A stretch of 64,000 nt of DNA from Sporosarcina sp. (GTDB lineage: Bacteria; Bacillota; Bacilli; Bacillales_A; Planococcaceae). Of the stretch, positions 8,030-16,052 are shown piece after piece. The notes beneath the pieces are model-generated. The model worked only from the letters and a program-made list of their open reading frames with translations. It searched no databases and was not told the DNA's origin. The translations under genes were made by a program, and so were the position numbers. The DNA is taken from NCBI GenBank assembly GCA_029263895.1, contig JARIDO010000020.1, positions 1-64,000 on the forward strand, in the 5' to 3' direction. The first letter of the stretch is position 1. The number at the start of each line of letters is the position of its first letter.

Positions 8030-10866
8030 AAAACAAGAGGTTTCATATGTTCAAAATAATATCGGGAATCTTACTAATTTTGGTTGTACCTGTTCTGTTT
8101 TTTCAACTGTTAGGCGTAAACCCAGTTGTAATTGACAAACCCCATAAACGAGTGATTGCAGTTGTGAATGAAGATTTAGGACAAACAAAAGATGATGAAA
8201 ATGTGGAGATGGGGAAAGAAGCGATTGCAATTCTAGCAGAAGATTCCCAATACGAATGGAAAGTGATGGGACGTGGTTCTGCTATTAATGGTTTGAAGTC
8301 CAACCAATATGATGGAGTAGTTTACATTCCTTCAGACTTCTCCCAAAACGTTATGTCTTACGACCAGCAAAATCCACAAAAAGCAGAGTTTGCTTATCAA
8401 GTATCACGCCAAAAAACAGGTGCAAGTAAGGAAAAAGTATTACGTGAAATTGACTTAGCAACAAATCGAGTAAATTCAAAAGTATCGACATTATATTGGA
8501 GCTATGTAGCTCAAGAAATGGATCACATTAAAAAGGAATTCCATAATATTTTAGGAACTGAAACGGAATTTCTAAATGCAATGTCCACTTATTACAAGCC
8601 AGAATCAGAAGTACTAGTAACAGACATACAAAAACAAAGTGAACAGATGGAAGGCTTACGTGCATCAATTGTAGACGCCGATCAAGATCATCATTCGCGT
8701 GTGGATAGTACAGAAGCTTTTGGTAAGCAGATGGGTCAATTCATAAGCTATGTAGATGAGTATAAAGATTTCCAACAGCAGCAGAAAAAAATACTGCAAC
8801 AAGTACAAGATGATAGCTTAGCTAAAATTCATGCAGTAGCATCAACTCAATCGGAACAATTTAACCAGTCGTTACAAGCACTTAAAGATAACGAAAAAAA
8901 GGTAAAAGGTGATTTAACGAAAGTAAATGAAAAGATTGAGAAGAACCAACAGAAATTTAACGAGTTGTCTACACTACGGAAAAGTGAAGTCAAACGTCAA
9001 CTGAGCGATTTATTAGTCGTTCAAAGTACCGCAATTGATCGATATAATGATTCGATCTTACGTAACTTGGAAAAGGGAATGGGTGCAGGTAATAACACGC
9101 CTCCCGGAGCCCCGGCATTACCACCTGATGAAAATGAATTAACGAGAATTCAAAAAGCTATGGAAAGAATTGCAGATGCTAAACTAGATCCAGGATTAGG
9201 TTCTTCGGATAATGTAAATACTGGTTTGACGAGTATTCATTCTAGCCTAACAACTATGAAACAAGAAGTAGAATTAGCTGATCCAACTTCACCGTTACTT
9301 GTTGAAATTGATAAACTATTAACGGGTTTAACAACTGTTAAAGTGAATGTGGCAGACAAAAAGACCCTTTGGTTAAATACTTTTAAAGCGGATGCAGCAG
9401 ACTATGCCGATGCATCAAACAATTTTAGTACACTATTTGGAAGTTATAAGAAAGTCTACGCCGACTATGAAGCACTTCTGGCAAAAGTAGACGCTGAACC
9501 TGCGGACGTTTCAAAGATCCTTTTTGAAATTGAGAAGTTGGAGAATGCACTTTTAGCTCGAACAGATTTAAATGATGCGCATCGGGATCGATTGCAAACG
9601 TTGTTTAACAAAGGGGCGGCAAACAATGATGTTGATAACCTCCTATCCTATTATTCGACACTTCTTCAGTACGAATTTACATTAGAAGAACGAGCAAAGG
9701 GCACGCAGCGTGATAAACTATTGAAAGATGATATTTTAAATACGTTACTAAAAGATGCAGTGAAGCAAAATGACGTTGAACTCGATGGATGGGTTGCGGT
9801 GGAAAACGGCATGCCTGAAACCAAATTCGGGATGAGTGAGCTTAGTACAACTTTTGCAGCAATTGTCTCTGGGCATGAAAAAACAGTAGCTGAACAACAT
9901 ACTGCACTTATTAGTGACTTAGATAAAATCAATGAACAAGCAAATCTTTTACTCACACAAATTTCAGCACCAACGACGCTGCTACCACAAAAGGAGCCCG
10001 TACGAGAAAATGCGAAGGAGCAAGTAGTATCAGGGCAACAGAATGTTAGTAACCAACTGCTAACACTTACAGGTATGGTAAATTCACTTTCTGATAGACA
10101 AGGTAACTTGTTTGACTATACAAGCGATTTGTTTGCAAAAGCGAATGACATTAAAGATACTTCGAATACATTTAGCAAGAAGTGGAATTCGAATTTAGGT
10201 GAAATGTCGGCTTTTAATAAAGATATTCAAGGGTTCTTAGCAAACACATATGTGGATGGACAAGAAAATGGATATGTTTTTAACCATTACGTAAATCCGT
10301 TAAATGTTAAAGGTGAAGCAGTAATGGAGGAAGAAGTTAAGAAAGTTCCGCCAGTTATATTATTTTTAATTATACTAGTGAGTAGCTTATTAATAGGATT
10401 CTTTGGCCATCGACTACAAAATAGCTCTGCCATGTTACGCATAGTGATGACAGGTCTTTTATCTGTTTTAGTGGGCGTTATCATTAGTCTTTATAGTATT
10501 AATATGTACATCCTTAATGATGGTCGGGCGGTTGAATGGACGGTATTTACAATTCTCTTACTGCTAGCGAGTGCTGCGGTTGTCCATGCATCACTTGATT
10601 TCAGCCAAGCATCAGGATGGATTGCAGCGGTAGGGCTCATGTGTCTGTATATCGCGCCGTTACTCATTTTAGGTGTTCCTGAACTAGCGATTCCAGATGT
10701 ATTATCGACTGTCTATATGTCCATTAAATATGAAGCTGAAACTAGTTTTATGTTGGGGGCAACGTTTGCAGGTGTAATTGCGGTAACGATGTTTGTAATC
10801 TCATGGGTCATTAGTAAATATAAGGGCAATAGGGTTGCTAAAGGTGAAGAAATATATGAAGGTTAA
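8026..10866 (+). CDS. esaA: Type VII secretion protein EsaA (YueB family)
   Basis: 946 aa. One N-terminal membrane segment (residues ~10-30), a very large extracytoplasmic region rich in coiled coil (~30-765, including NEKKVKGDLTKVNEKIEKN), then five C-terminal membrane segments (~775-935). This is the topology of EsaA/YueB; B. subtilis YueB is also the irreversible receptor of phage SPP1. The ectodomain starts with the conserved region VIAVVNEDLG and later has a Pro/Gly-rich linker (TPPGAPALPPDE). Translationally coupled to essC by ATGA at 8026-8029. Length is within the family range (~1000 aa). Confidence 0.93.
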   Translation: MKNKRFHMFKIISGILLILVVPVLFFQLLGVNPVVIDKPHKRVIAVVNEDLGQTKDDENVEMGKEAIAILAEDSQYEWKVMGRGSAINGLKSNQYDGVVYIPSDFSQNVMSYDQQNPQKAEFAYQVSRQKTGASKEKVLREIDLATNRVNSKVSTLYWSYVAQEMDHIKKEFHNILGTETEFLNAMSTYYKPESEVLVTDIQKQSEQMEGLRASIVDADQDHHSRVDSTEAFGKQMGQFISYVDEYKDFQQQQKKILQQVQDDSLAKIHAVASTQSEQFNQSLQALKDNEKKVKGDLTKVNEKIEKNQQKFNELSTLRKSEVKRQLSDLLVVQSTAIDRYNDSILRNLEKGMGAGNNTPPGAPALPPDENELTRIQKAMERIADAKLDPGLGSSDNVNTGLTSIHSSLTTMKQEVELADPTSPLLVEIDKLLTGLTTVKVNVADKKTLWLNTFKADAADYADASNNFSTLFGSYKKVYADYEALLAKVDAEPADVSKILFEIEKLENALLARTDLNDAHRDRLQTLFNKGAANNDVDNLLSYYSTLLQYEFTLEERAKGTQRDKLLKDDILNTLLKDAVKQNDVELDGWVAVENGMPETKFGMSELSTTFAAIVSGHEKTVAEQHTALISDLDKINEQANLLLTQISAPTTLLPQKEPVRENAKEQVVSGQQNVSNQLLTLTGMVNSLSDRQGNLFDYTSDLFAKANDIKDTSNTFSKKWNSNLGEMSAFNKDIQGFLANTYVDGQENGYVFNHYVNPLNVKGEAVMEEEVKKVPPVILFLIILVSSLLIGFFGHRLQNSSAMLRIVMTGLLSVLVGVIISLYSINMYILNDGRAVEWTVFTILLLLASAAVVHASLDFSQASGWIAAVGLMCLYIAPLLILGVPELAIPDVLSTVYMSIKYEAETSFMLGATFAGVIAVTMFVISWVISKYKGNRVAKGEEIYEG

Positions 10867-11356
10867 ATTCGTCTCTTTAGCGTTGTTACTTCTCATTCTA
10901 ATCACAGGAGTGGGTGTCGTTTCGGTAGCGGCAGATGGGGATGATTCAATCGAAGGATTAAAAACTGTAGATTACGAAAAACTTAAGTTTAAAAAAAATA
11001 CGGATTATATGCATGATCGTAAGAAAGTAGAACAGAAAAATACAATTCCGACGAAGCAATTTGATGTCCACTTTGATGGACAAAAACAATTGCCGAATCG
11101 GAATGATACATCGTTTCTATTTAATTCGGCAAAACGAGGAGAAAAAAACACGACTGCAGTAAGAGCATCAGATTTACAATTGTTTACTAACTCAGCTAAC
11201 GAAGAACCGTTTCTAGCTTCTGAGAAACCATACGAACAAAAAGTGGGAAATACGCGTTTTCAATCCTGGTTACTAATAGGCGTACTGCTATTAGGTATTA
11301 TTGTGTTATTTACGACATTACTACCGAGATTACTACAATCAGCTGAACAATCTTAA
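10856..11356 (+). CDS. essA: Type VII secretion protein EssA (YueC-like)
   Basis: 166 aa with an N-terminal membrane/signal segment (residues ~5-28, ending SVAADGDDS), a hydrophilic middle, and a C-terminal membrane segment (~138-160). This arrangement matches EssA, a small membrane subunit of the T7SSb. ATG 10856 is favoured because AAAGGTGAAG lies at 10840-10849; a TTG at 10835 would be longer without a site. Overlaps the end of esaA by 11 bp, so coupled translation is likely. EssA sequences are weakly conserved; the call rests on topology plus position. Confidence 0.82.
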   Translation: MKVKFVSLALLLLILITGVGVVSVAADGDDSIEGLKTVDYEKLKFKKNTDYMHDRKKVEQKNTIPTKQFDVHFDGQKQLPNRNDTSFLFNSAKRGEKNTTAVRASDLQLFTNSANEEPFLASEKPYEQKVGNTRFQSWLLIGVLLLGIIVLFTTLLPRLLQSAEQS

Positions 11357-11388
11357 TTTCATTACTGTTTCAGGATGGAGGGGATAGT

Positions 11389-11760
11389 TTGTTAAGTTAT
11401 TACTATGCATTACTGCGTAAGAAAAAAGAGGAAATGGGTAGGTTACAATCGTGTCAAGCCTCAATAAACGGTAAACAACAAGAGTTCAATGTACATGGAC
11501 GAAAGTGCTTAGAACCCGAACTTACAAAGAAGACTTGGCATGGTCATTTAGCGAATGAATTTAATGTGAATAGAGAGCGCCTCATCCATCGACCGTATAT
11601 GGAGATTGCGACGATTCAGTTTAGTGCCGTTTCAACTAGGATTGCGGAGAAGCTTTCTTCACTTCAAACTGAAATTAGTAGTATTCATCGTACAATTGAA
11701 AGTATTCATGCAGCGCGAGCAGCTGAGGCGGCTAGAACTGCTAAAGTGTCGAGGTCATAA
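11389..11760 (+). CDS. DUF5082/YwqH-like T7SS partner protein
   Basis: 123 aa, nearly all helical, starting with the pattern LSYYYALLRKKKEEMGRL and carrying a conserved central W-x-G (KTWHGHLANEF, residues ~44-54). This resembles the DUF5082 (YwqH) family, whose members pair with a DUF5344 protein and bind the N-terminal LXG domain of a T7SS toxin. TTG start at 11389, with GGATGGAGGGGA at 11373-11384. No signal peptide. It is 32 bp downstream of essA, so it probably belongs to the same transcript. Unlike ywqH, no LXG toxin gene follows. Confidence 0.75.
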   Translation: MLSYYYALLRKKKEEMGRLQSCQASINGKQQEFNVHGRKCLEPELTKKTWHGHLANEFNVNRERLIHRPYMEIATIQFSAVSTRIAEKLSSLQTEISSIHRTIESIHAARAAEAARTAKVSRS

Positions 11761-11775
11761 GGAGTGATCCAGAGA

Positions 11776-12054
11776 ATGACTAAAGAAGTGAAAATGGTCT
11801 ATGCGGATATTGAAAGCCAATTAACCTTAATGGAAAATGCTTTACAAACATTGCAACCAAGAGCGAATGAGCAGATTCAAGGGAATACTTTAAACGTAGT
11901 TACAAAACTAATGGGGTTAACGTCTCAACTAGAGCAACTTCTCATCACTTATCAAGGTATCTTGCAACAATCGATTGAGACAACGAAAAACTCCGTTGAG
12001 TTTATGCGAGAAACTGATGAAAAAGTATCAGTTGGTATGCAAAATGTAAGATAA
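11776..12054 (+). CDS. DUF5344/YwqI-like T7SS partner protein
   Basis: 92 aa, two long helices, no Cys, beginning MTKEVKMVYADIESQL. Size, helical content and position right after the DUF5082-like gene match YwqI/DUF5344 family proteins, which form a complex with the DUF5082 partner and the LXG region of a toxin. Start ATG 11776 has AAGGAG at 11759-11764, an 11-nt spacer; the in-frame GTG 11764 overlaps that site and is not a good start. Last gene of the ess cluster; the terminator at 12091-12137 follows. Confidence 0.72.
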   Translation: MTKEVKMVYADIESQLTLMENALQTLQPRANEQIQGNTLNVVTKLMGLTSQLEQLLITYQGILQQSIETTKNSVEFMRETDEKVSVGMQNVR

Positions 12055-12090
12055 TAAACCGTTACAATAGTAGACGGTATCGTTTTTAAA

Positions 12091-12137
12091 AAACAGAAAG
12101 TGCCATCCAATTGCATATTGGATGGCACTTTCTGTTT
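12091..12137. terminator. Bidirectional terminator between the ess and thi operons
   Basis: Perfect 21-bp inverted repeat (12091-12111 and 12117-12137) around the loop TGCAT, flanked by T-rich sequence on both strands. It ends the plus-strand T7SS transcript and the minus-strand thiamine transcript. Confidence 0.93.
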
Positions 12138-12152
12138 GAAAACGAAGAGAGG

Positions 12153-12641
12153 CTAAATAATTTTACTCACAATTCGTGTCCTTTCTAATCGAACAGCTAA
12201 CAAAACGCCTAACATTGCACCACTAACACTCGATACAATAAATGGTGGAACGAAGAAAAAGGTTGCGACTGTTGTACCCATTAAAATTTTTGCGTAAGGA
12301 ACGGCAACAAGCGAAGCAAGGATTCCCGTTCCTATCATTTCACCGATTGCGGCATACCTTGCTTTACCGTACTGCTTATAAAAGAGTCCAGCTAGTAAAG
12401 CACCGATCATTCCACCTGGGAATGCAAGCAGTGAACCCGTTCCAGTCAATATCCGCACAAGTCCTGTGACAAAAGCAATGATAACTGCGGCAGTAGGACC
12501 TAGTAAAATAGCTGCAATCACATTGATGGCATGCTGGACAGGAAAAGCACGTGCAATGCCAGCTGGAAATGAAACGAAAGTGGATCCAGCGACAGCGATG
12601 GCAACGAACATTGTCATGACGATTAATTTTCTTGTGTGCAT
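12153..12641 (-). CDS. thiW: Energy-coupling factor transporter S component ThiW
   Basis: 162-aa membrane protein with about five to six hydrophobic segments. It contains FPAGIARAFPVQHAINVIAA and GTGSLLAFPGGMIGALLAGL, typical of ThiW substrate-binding subunits (hydroxyethylthiazole uptake inferred from its thi-operon association). It would dock to a shared ECF module encoded elsewhere. ATG 12641 is used rather than GTG 12650 because AAAGGTG (12654-12648) is spaced correctly and the family starts MHTRKLI-like. Last gene of the TPP-riboswitch operon thiM-thiD-thiE-thiW; it makes sense with ThiM, the thiazole kinase. Confidence 0.9.
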   Translation of the reverse strand: MHTRKLIVMTMFVAIAVAGSTFVSFPAGIARAFPVQHAINVIAAILLGPTAAVIIAFVTGLVRILTGTGSLLAFPGGMIGALLAGLFYKQYGKARYAAIGEMIGTGILASLVAVPYAKILMGTTVATFFFVPPFIVSSVSGAMLGVLLAVRLERTRIVSKII

Positions 12642-12646
12642 GAAAA

Positions 12647-13300
12647 TCACCTTTCTTTTTGTAATTGACGTTGCAACAGGTCATTAAACTGTTGGGCAGT
12701 TTGATAAGGACTTTTAGCATTGGCGATTGAAGAAATAGTTGCAATTCCGTTTGCGCCGGCATAGATAACTGATACGAAGTTATCTATAGTAATTCCACCT
12801 ATTCCGACTATTTGTAGTTCAGGGAATTGGTCACGAGTCTGCTCTAAAAAACCTGTCCCTGCAACAGGCTTGGCATCACTTTTTGACTGCGTCGAAAATA
12901 TAGGACCGATTCCAACATAATCTGCACCAGCAGCAATGGCTTCTTCCACTTCAGCCGTAGTATGGGTAGAGAGCCCAACTATCTTATGTGCTCCAATTCT
13001 ATTTCTCACGTCTCTGACATTCGCATCATCCTGTCCGATATGCACACCGTCTGCATCCAATGCGATTGCCAAATCGATGTCATCATTCACGATAAATGGG
13101 ACACCAAATTTTGTACAAAGAGATTTACATTGCTGTGCAAACATATACTTTTCATTCCCAATTAAAGCGTTTGGGCCTTTTTCTCTTAATTGAAAGCATG
13201 TCACGCCTCCGCGTAACGCTTCTTCTAAAACGGTTAACGGGTCAGCGTTAGCTGTATTACTAGTACCCATAATGAAATATAACTGTAAGTAATTATTCAA
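12647..13300 (-). CDS. thiE: Thiamine-phosphate synthase
   Basis: 217 aa TIM-barrel enzyme joining HMP-PP and thiazole phosphate to make thiamine monophosphate. Recognised by LYFIMGTSN, QLREKG, PFIVNDD, DGVHIGQDD, DYVGIGPIF and VGIGGIT in the order of the family. Start TTG 13300 gives the usual length; the open frame continues upstream only through the end of thiD. AGGGAGG at 13319-13313 is 12 nt away. Overlaps thiD by 8 bp and is followed at once by thiW, so the four thi genes are translationally linked. Confidence 0.95.
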   Translation of the reverse strand: MNNYLQLYFIMGTSNTANADPLTVLEEALRGGVTCFQLREKGPNALIGNEKYMFAQQCKSLCTKFGVPFIVNDDIDLAIALDADGVHIGQDDANVRDVRNRIGAHKIVGLSTHTTAEVEEAIAAGADYVGIGPIFSTQSKSDAKPVAGTGFLEQTRDQFPELQIVGIGGITIDNFVSVIYAGANGIATISSIANAKSPYQTAQQFNDLLQRQLQKER

Positions 13301-14126
13301 TGACCAACACGTCCTCCCTAACAAAATCAGATGACTGATTATACGCCCAATGATTCGTTGGACCGTTTCCGTTTCCGATTGAAAGCCCATCCATTAGTGC
13401 AGCTTGTATAAAGTACTTCGCTTCAGTTACTGCTTCAGTCAGAGTTCTTCCGTGTGCCAAATGCGCAGTAATCGCAGCTGAAAAAGTGCAACCCGTACCA
13501 TGCGTATCCTTTGTGTGAATCCGTTTAGATCGAAGGATGAATTGCTCGCCAGTAGTGCTTAAAAATAAATCGTCTGCAGTCGAAGAATTGTTAAGGTGAC
13601 CACCTTTCATAACAACGGAGTGAGCACCCATATCTAAAATTTTTTGAGCTGCTTTTAAAATGTCGGCATCCGTTATAATCGTCATTCCTGTTAACACTTC
13701 AGCTTCCGGGATGTTAGGTGTAATACAGGTGGCTAGCGGTAGCAAAGTGCTCTTTAATGCGATGACCGCTTCATTAAGTAAAAGGGAAGCACCGCCCTTA
13801 GCAATCATTACAGGGTCGATAACGAGTAAAGAGGAAGGATAAGTTTTCAACGTCCCTGCGATGGCTTCAATGATATTCGAAGAAAATAGCATGCCTGTTT
13901 TAATAGCATTCACGTTGAAATCATCCATTACACTACGAATCTGCGAAGTTACAGCATCTGTTTCTAATGCATAAACGCCATGGACACCTAAAGTGTTTTG
14001 TGCAGTTACAGCCGTTATAGCAGAAGTTCCAAATACATTAAGTTCCTGAAAGGTTTTTAAATCAGCTTGAATACCTGCGCCACCACCACTGTCTGAACCA
14101 GCAATTGTCAAAGCTACAGTCGTCAT
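13293..14126 (-). CDS. thiD: Bifunctional hydroxymethylpyrimidine kinase/phosphomethylpyrimidine kinase
   Basis: 277 aa ribokinase-fold enzyme that phosphorylates HMP and HMP-P. N-terminal ALTIAGSDSGGGAGIQADLK and the C-terminal anion-hole motif THGTGCTFSAA are present. ATG 14126 overlaps the thiM stop as ATGA and has AAGGAG around 14140-14135; upstream in-frame codons belong to thiM. Length matches B. subtilis ThiD (271 aa). Confidence 0.95.
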   Translation of the reverse strand: MTTVALTIAGSDSGGGAGIQADLKTFQELNVFGTSAITAVTAQNTLGVHGVYALETDAVTSQIRSVMDDFNVNAIKTGMLFSSNIIEAIAGTLKTYPSSLLVIDPVMIAKGGASLLLNEAVIALKSTLLPLATCITPNIPEAEVLTGMTIITDADILKAAQKILDMGAHSVVMKGGHLNNSSTADDLFLSTTGEQFILRSKRIHTKDTHGTGCTFSAAITAHLAHGRTLTEAVTEAKYFIQAALMDGLSIGNGNGPTNHWAYNQSSDFVREDVLVIE

Positions 14127-14914
14127 TTTAAAACTCCTTCCATTTGTGTACATAGAGCCTGTTTTCCTAACGCATTTAAAAATAGAAACGCAAAGTCTCC
14201 AGTTCCATTCGCGATGGAAGCCGCTTTTTCACCAGCACTTTTATAGAAAGTTAATGCGCTTGCCACTGCTAGTAGTTGATTTTCATGAGCAACAGCGAGG
14301 AATGATCCTGTGACAGCGCTAAGTAGACAGCCCATACCCGTTACGCGTGTCATGATTGGATCTCCGCCAGATATGAAGTGCGTGTCAACGCCATTTGTCA
14401 CGATATCTGTTGAACCCGTAACCGCAACGATGCATTGATGCTTACTTGCTACTTGTTTAGCAACAGTCTCAATATCTGCATCTCCATCGCCTGAGTCAAC
14501 ACCTTTTGCCTTCCAGTTCACGTTTCCGATGGCCATCAATTCACCTACATTACAACGAATAAGTGATAGTTGTACTTCATCTAATATTCGCAGGACGGAA
14601 TTTTTACGGAAAGCAGTAGCTCCTGCACCGACGGGGTCAAGTACAACTGGAACTCCACAATCATTAGCGCTTTTACCGGCTAATAGCATCGCTTCAACGG
14701 TTTGCTTCTTTAGCGTTCCAATATTTAATACTGTACAATCCGCTTTTGAAGTCATTTCAGCGGCTTCCTCTACAGCATCTGCCATGACGGGTGAAGCGCC
14801 AAGTGCGAGCAATCCGTTTGCTTGAAAATTGGCAACAACTTGGTTCGTTATGCAGTGAATAAGAGGTTGTTCGATATAGATTTTCTTGTGAAGTGTTTCA
14901 ATTGTTGTCTTCAA
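14123..14914 (-). CDS. thiM: Hydroxyethylthiazole kinase
   Basis: 263 aa ribokinase-like kinase that phosphorylates salvaged thiazole alcohol (THZ). Motifs: PLIHCITNQVVANFQANGLL near the N-terminus, VVLDPVGAGAT, and RVTGMGCLLSAVTGSF for the catalytic GTGC-like anion hole (here GMGC). First gene behind the TPP riboswitch. With thiD, thiE and thiW it forms a salvage set; no de novo thiC or thiG is visible here. AAGGAGTTGA lies at about 14930-14921. Confidence 0.95.
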   Translation of the reverse strand: MKTTIETLHKKIYIEQPLIHCITNQVVANFQANGLLALGASPVMADAVEEAAEMTSKADCTVLNIGTLKKQTVEAMLLAGKSANDCGVPVVLDPVGAGATAFRKNSVLRILDEVQLSLIRCNVGELMAIGNVNWKAKGVDSGDGDADIETVAKQVASKHQCIVAVTGSTDIVTNGVDTHFISGGDPIMTRVTGMGCLLSAVTGSFLAVAHENQLLAVASALTFYKSAGEKAASIANGTGDFAFLFLNALGKQALCTQMEGVLK

Positions 14915-14944
14915 GAAAAATCAACTCCTTCAGTTTTGATATGC

Positions 14945-14981
14945 AAAAAGGCCACCTTCTGAATGACGTCAGAAAGTGGCC
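14945..14981 (-). terminator. Riboswitch-controlled intrinsic terminator of thi operon
   Basis: Reading on the minus strand, GGCCACTTTCTGA pairs with TCAGAAGGTGGCC around a six-base loop, followed by five T. It lies between the TPP aptamer and thiM, the arrangement for transcription attenuation when TPP is bound. Confidence 0.9.
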
Positions 14982-15009
14982 CACGGATTTTAAGTGTATA
15001 AAAAAACGC

Positions 15010-15103
15010 GGTCCCACTTCCCTCCGCTGGCGTCAACCAGATCAGGTTCAAAGGGTCCGCATTGTAAAATACGTCTCAGTCTTTCTCAAAGACACCCCTA
15101 GTG
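15010..15103 (-). ncRNA. TPP riboswitch (thi-box)
   Basis: On the minus strand the element runs GGGGTG...CTGAGA...ACCCTTTGAACCTGATCTGG...CCAGCGGAGGGAA (pieces shown), the hallmark conserved core of the THI element. Both ligand-sensing helices are recognisable. It controls the downstream thiMDEW genes through the terminator at 14945-14981. Confidence 0.97.
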
Positions 15104-15130
15104 GTGAACGAATATACTATTTTCTCCACA

Positions 15131-15158
15131 ACTATAACATACTTTGAAATTTGGGCAA
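15131..15158 (-). promoter_or_regulatory. Promoter of the thi operon
   Basis: Minus strand: TTGCCC (15158-15153), 16-nt spacer, TATAGT (15136-15131), located about 30 bp ahead of the aptamer. Reasonable sigma-A match by eye. Confidence 0.55.
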
Positions 15159-15261
15159 GTTGATGAATAAAACGGGTTCAGTTTAATTGACCTATATGCA
15201 GTCGTTCGTTAAAATTACCTTGAAATCAAGATAGGTTAGTAATTGAATGGAGTGGCTTAAT

Positions 15262-15867
15262 ATGGAGCATATTTTTAAACAAGGTACAGACAGAACGAAA
15301 CCCGTTCTTCTTTTATTACACGGCACTGGGGGAACTGAACAGGATTTATTGCCCCTTGCGGACATGATCGACACACAAGCGTCAGTATTGAGTGTTAGGG
15401 GAAATGTGTTAGAAAACGGCATGCCTCGGTTTTTCCGTCGACTTTCTGAAGGTGTGTTTGATGAAGAAGACTTAATCTTTAGGACGGAGGAGTTAAGAGG
15501 ATTCATCGATCAGGCTGCGACTGACTATCGTTTTGATCGGTCAAATGTAATTGCGCTAGGTTACTCAAACGGTGCAAATATCGCAGCGAGTTTGTTGTTT
15601 CATCATGCGAATGCATTAAAGGGTGCGATGCTGCACCACCCTATGGTTCCACGTCGTGGCATGAAGTTGCCAGATTTGACGAATATACCAGTTTTCATTG
15701 CCGCAGGGGAAAATGACCCTATCTGTCCGATACAGGAATCACGGGATTTGTCTGAGCTATTAGGTGACGCTGGTGCCGAAGTGACGTTGCATTGGGAAAT
15801 GAATGGTCATTCGCTAAGTCGTACAGAAATTGTGGCAGCGAAAAAGTGGTATGAGCGTTTGTTTTAA
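15262..15867 (+). CDS. Alpha/beta hydrolase, phospholipase/carboxylesterase (MhqD/YodD-like)
   Basis: 201 aa serine hydrolase. LLLHGTGGTEQDL forms the oxyanion loop; nucleophile GYSNG with Ser ~102, acid ENDPI with Asp ~152, and His ~183 in NGHSL complete the triad. Length and motifs match the MhqD/YodD subgroup often induced by quinones or thiol stress, but the natural substrate cannot be told from sequence. ATG 15262 is chosen because GGAGTGG at 15249-15255 precedes it by 6 nt; ATG 15247 lacks a site. Monocistronic; the shared terminator at 16018-16052 follows, after a repeat array. Confidence 0.88.
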   Translation: MEHIFKQGTDRTKPVLLLLHGTGGTEQDLLPLADMIDTQASVLSVRGNVLENGMPRFFRRLSEGVFDEEDLIFRTEELRGFIDQAATDYRFDRSNVIALGYSNGANIAASLLFHHANALKGAMLHHPMVPRRGMKLPDLTNIPVFIAAGENDPICPIQESRDLSELLGDAGAEVTLHWEMNGHSLSRTEIVAAKKWYERLF

Positions 15868-15899
15868 AGGTTGAAATTTTAAGTGGTACTAAAGGCATG

Positions 15900-16003
15900 A
15901 AACGCTGATAAGTTTGTGGTAAACGCTGATAAATGATATACATCCGCCGATATCCAACCCGAAACCGCCGATTACCACTTAGAAACCGCTGATAAACCAA
16001 ACC
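15900..16003. repeat. Five-unit degenerate tandem repeat, ~21 nt period
   Basis: Units begin at 15900, 15921, 15942, 15962 and 15983. Each starts with AAAC(C)GCTGATAA or a variant (ATCCGCCGATAT, AAACCGCCGATTA), followed by a variable ~8-nt tail. Noncoding, between the hydrolase stop and the terminator shared with the histidine kinase. Confidence 0.8.
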
Positions 16004-16017
16004 AGCCCAACCCACCA

Positions 16018-16052
16018 AAAACGAGGAAAAGCTTAGCGCTTTTCCTCGTTTT
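16018..16052. terminator. Bidirectional terminator, hydrolase / two-component genes
   Basis: 15-bp perfect inverted repeat (16018-16032 and 16038-16052), with A/T runs at the outside giving T tracts on both strands. The histidine kinase stop codon sits in the loop (16035-16033). Confidence 0.9.

Noticed and set aside
8026-10866. Phage tail or prophage gene
   Set aside because: The long coiled-coil protein resembles phage proteins superficially, but topology (1 + 5 TM) and position identify it as EsaA/YueB.
13301-13390. 30-codon N-terminal extension of thiE
   Set aside because: It overlaps thiD in another frame and makes ThiE much longer than its family; TTG 13300 fits better.
15900-16003. 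CRISPR array
   Set aside because: Repeats are degenerate, ~13 nt with only ~8-nt tails, and no cas genes are present.
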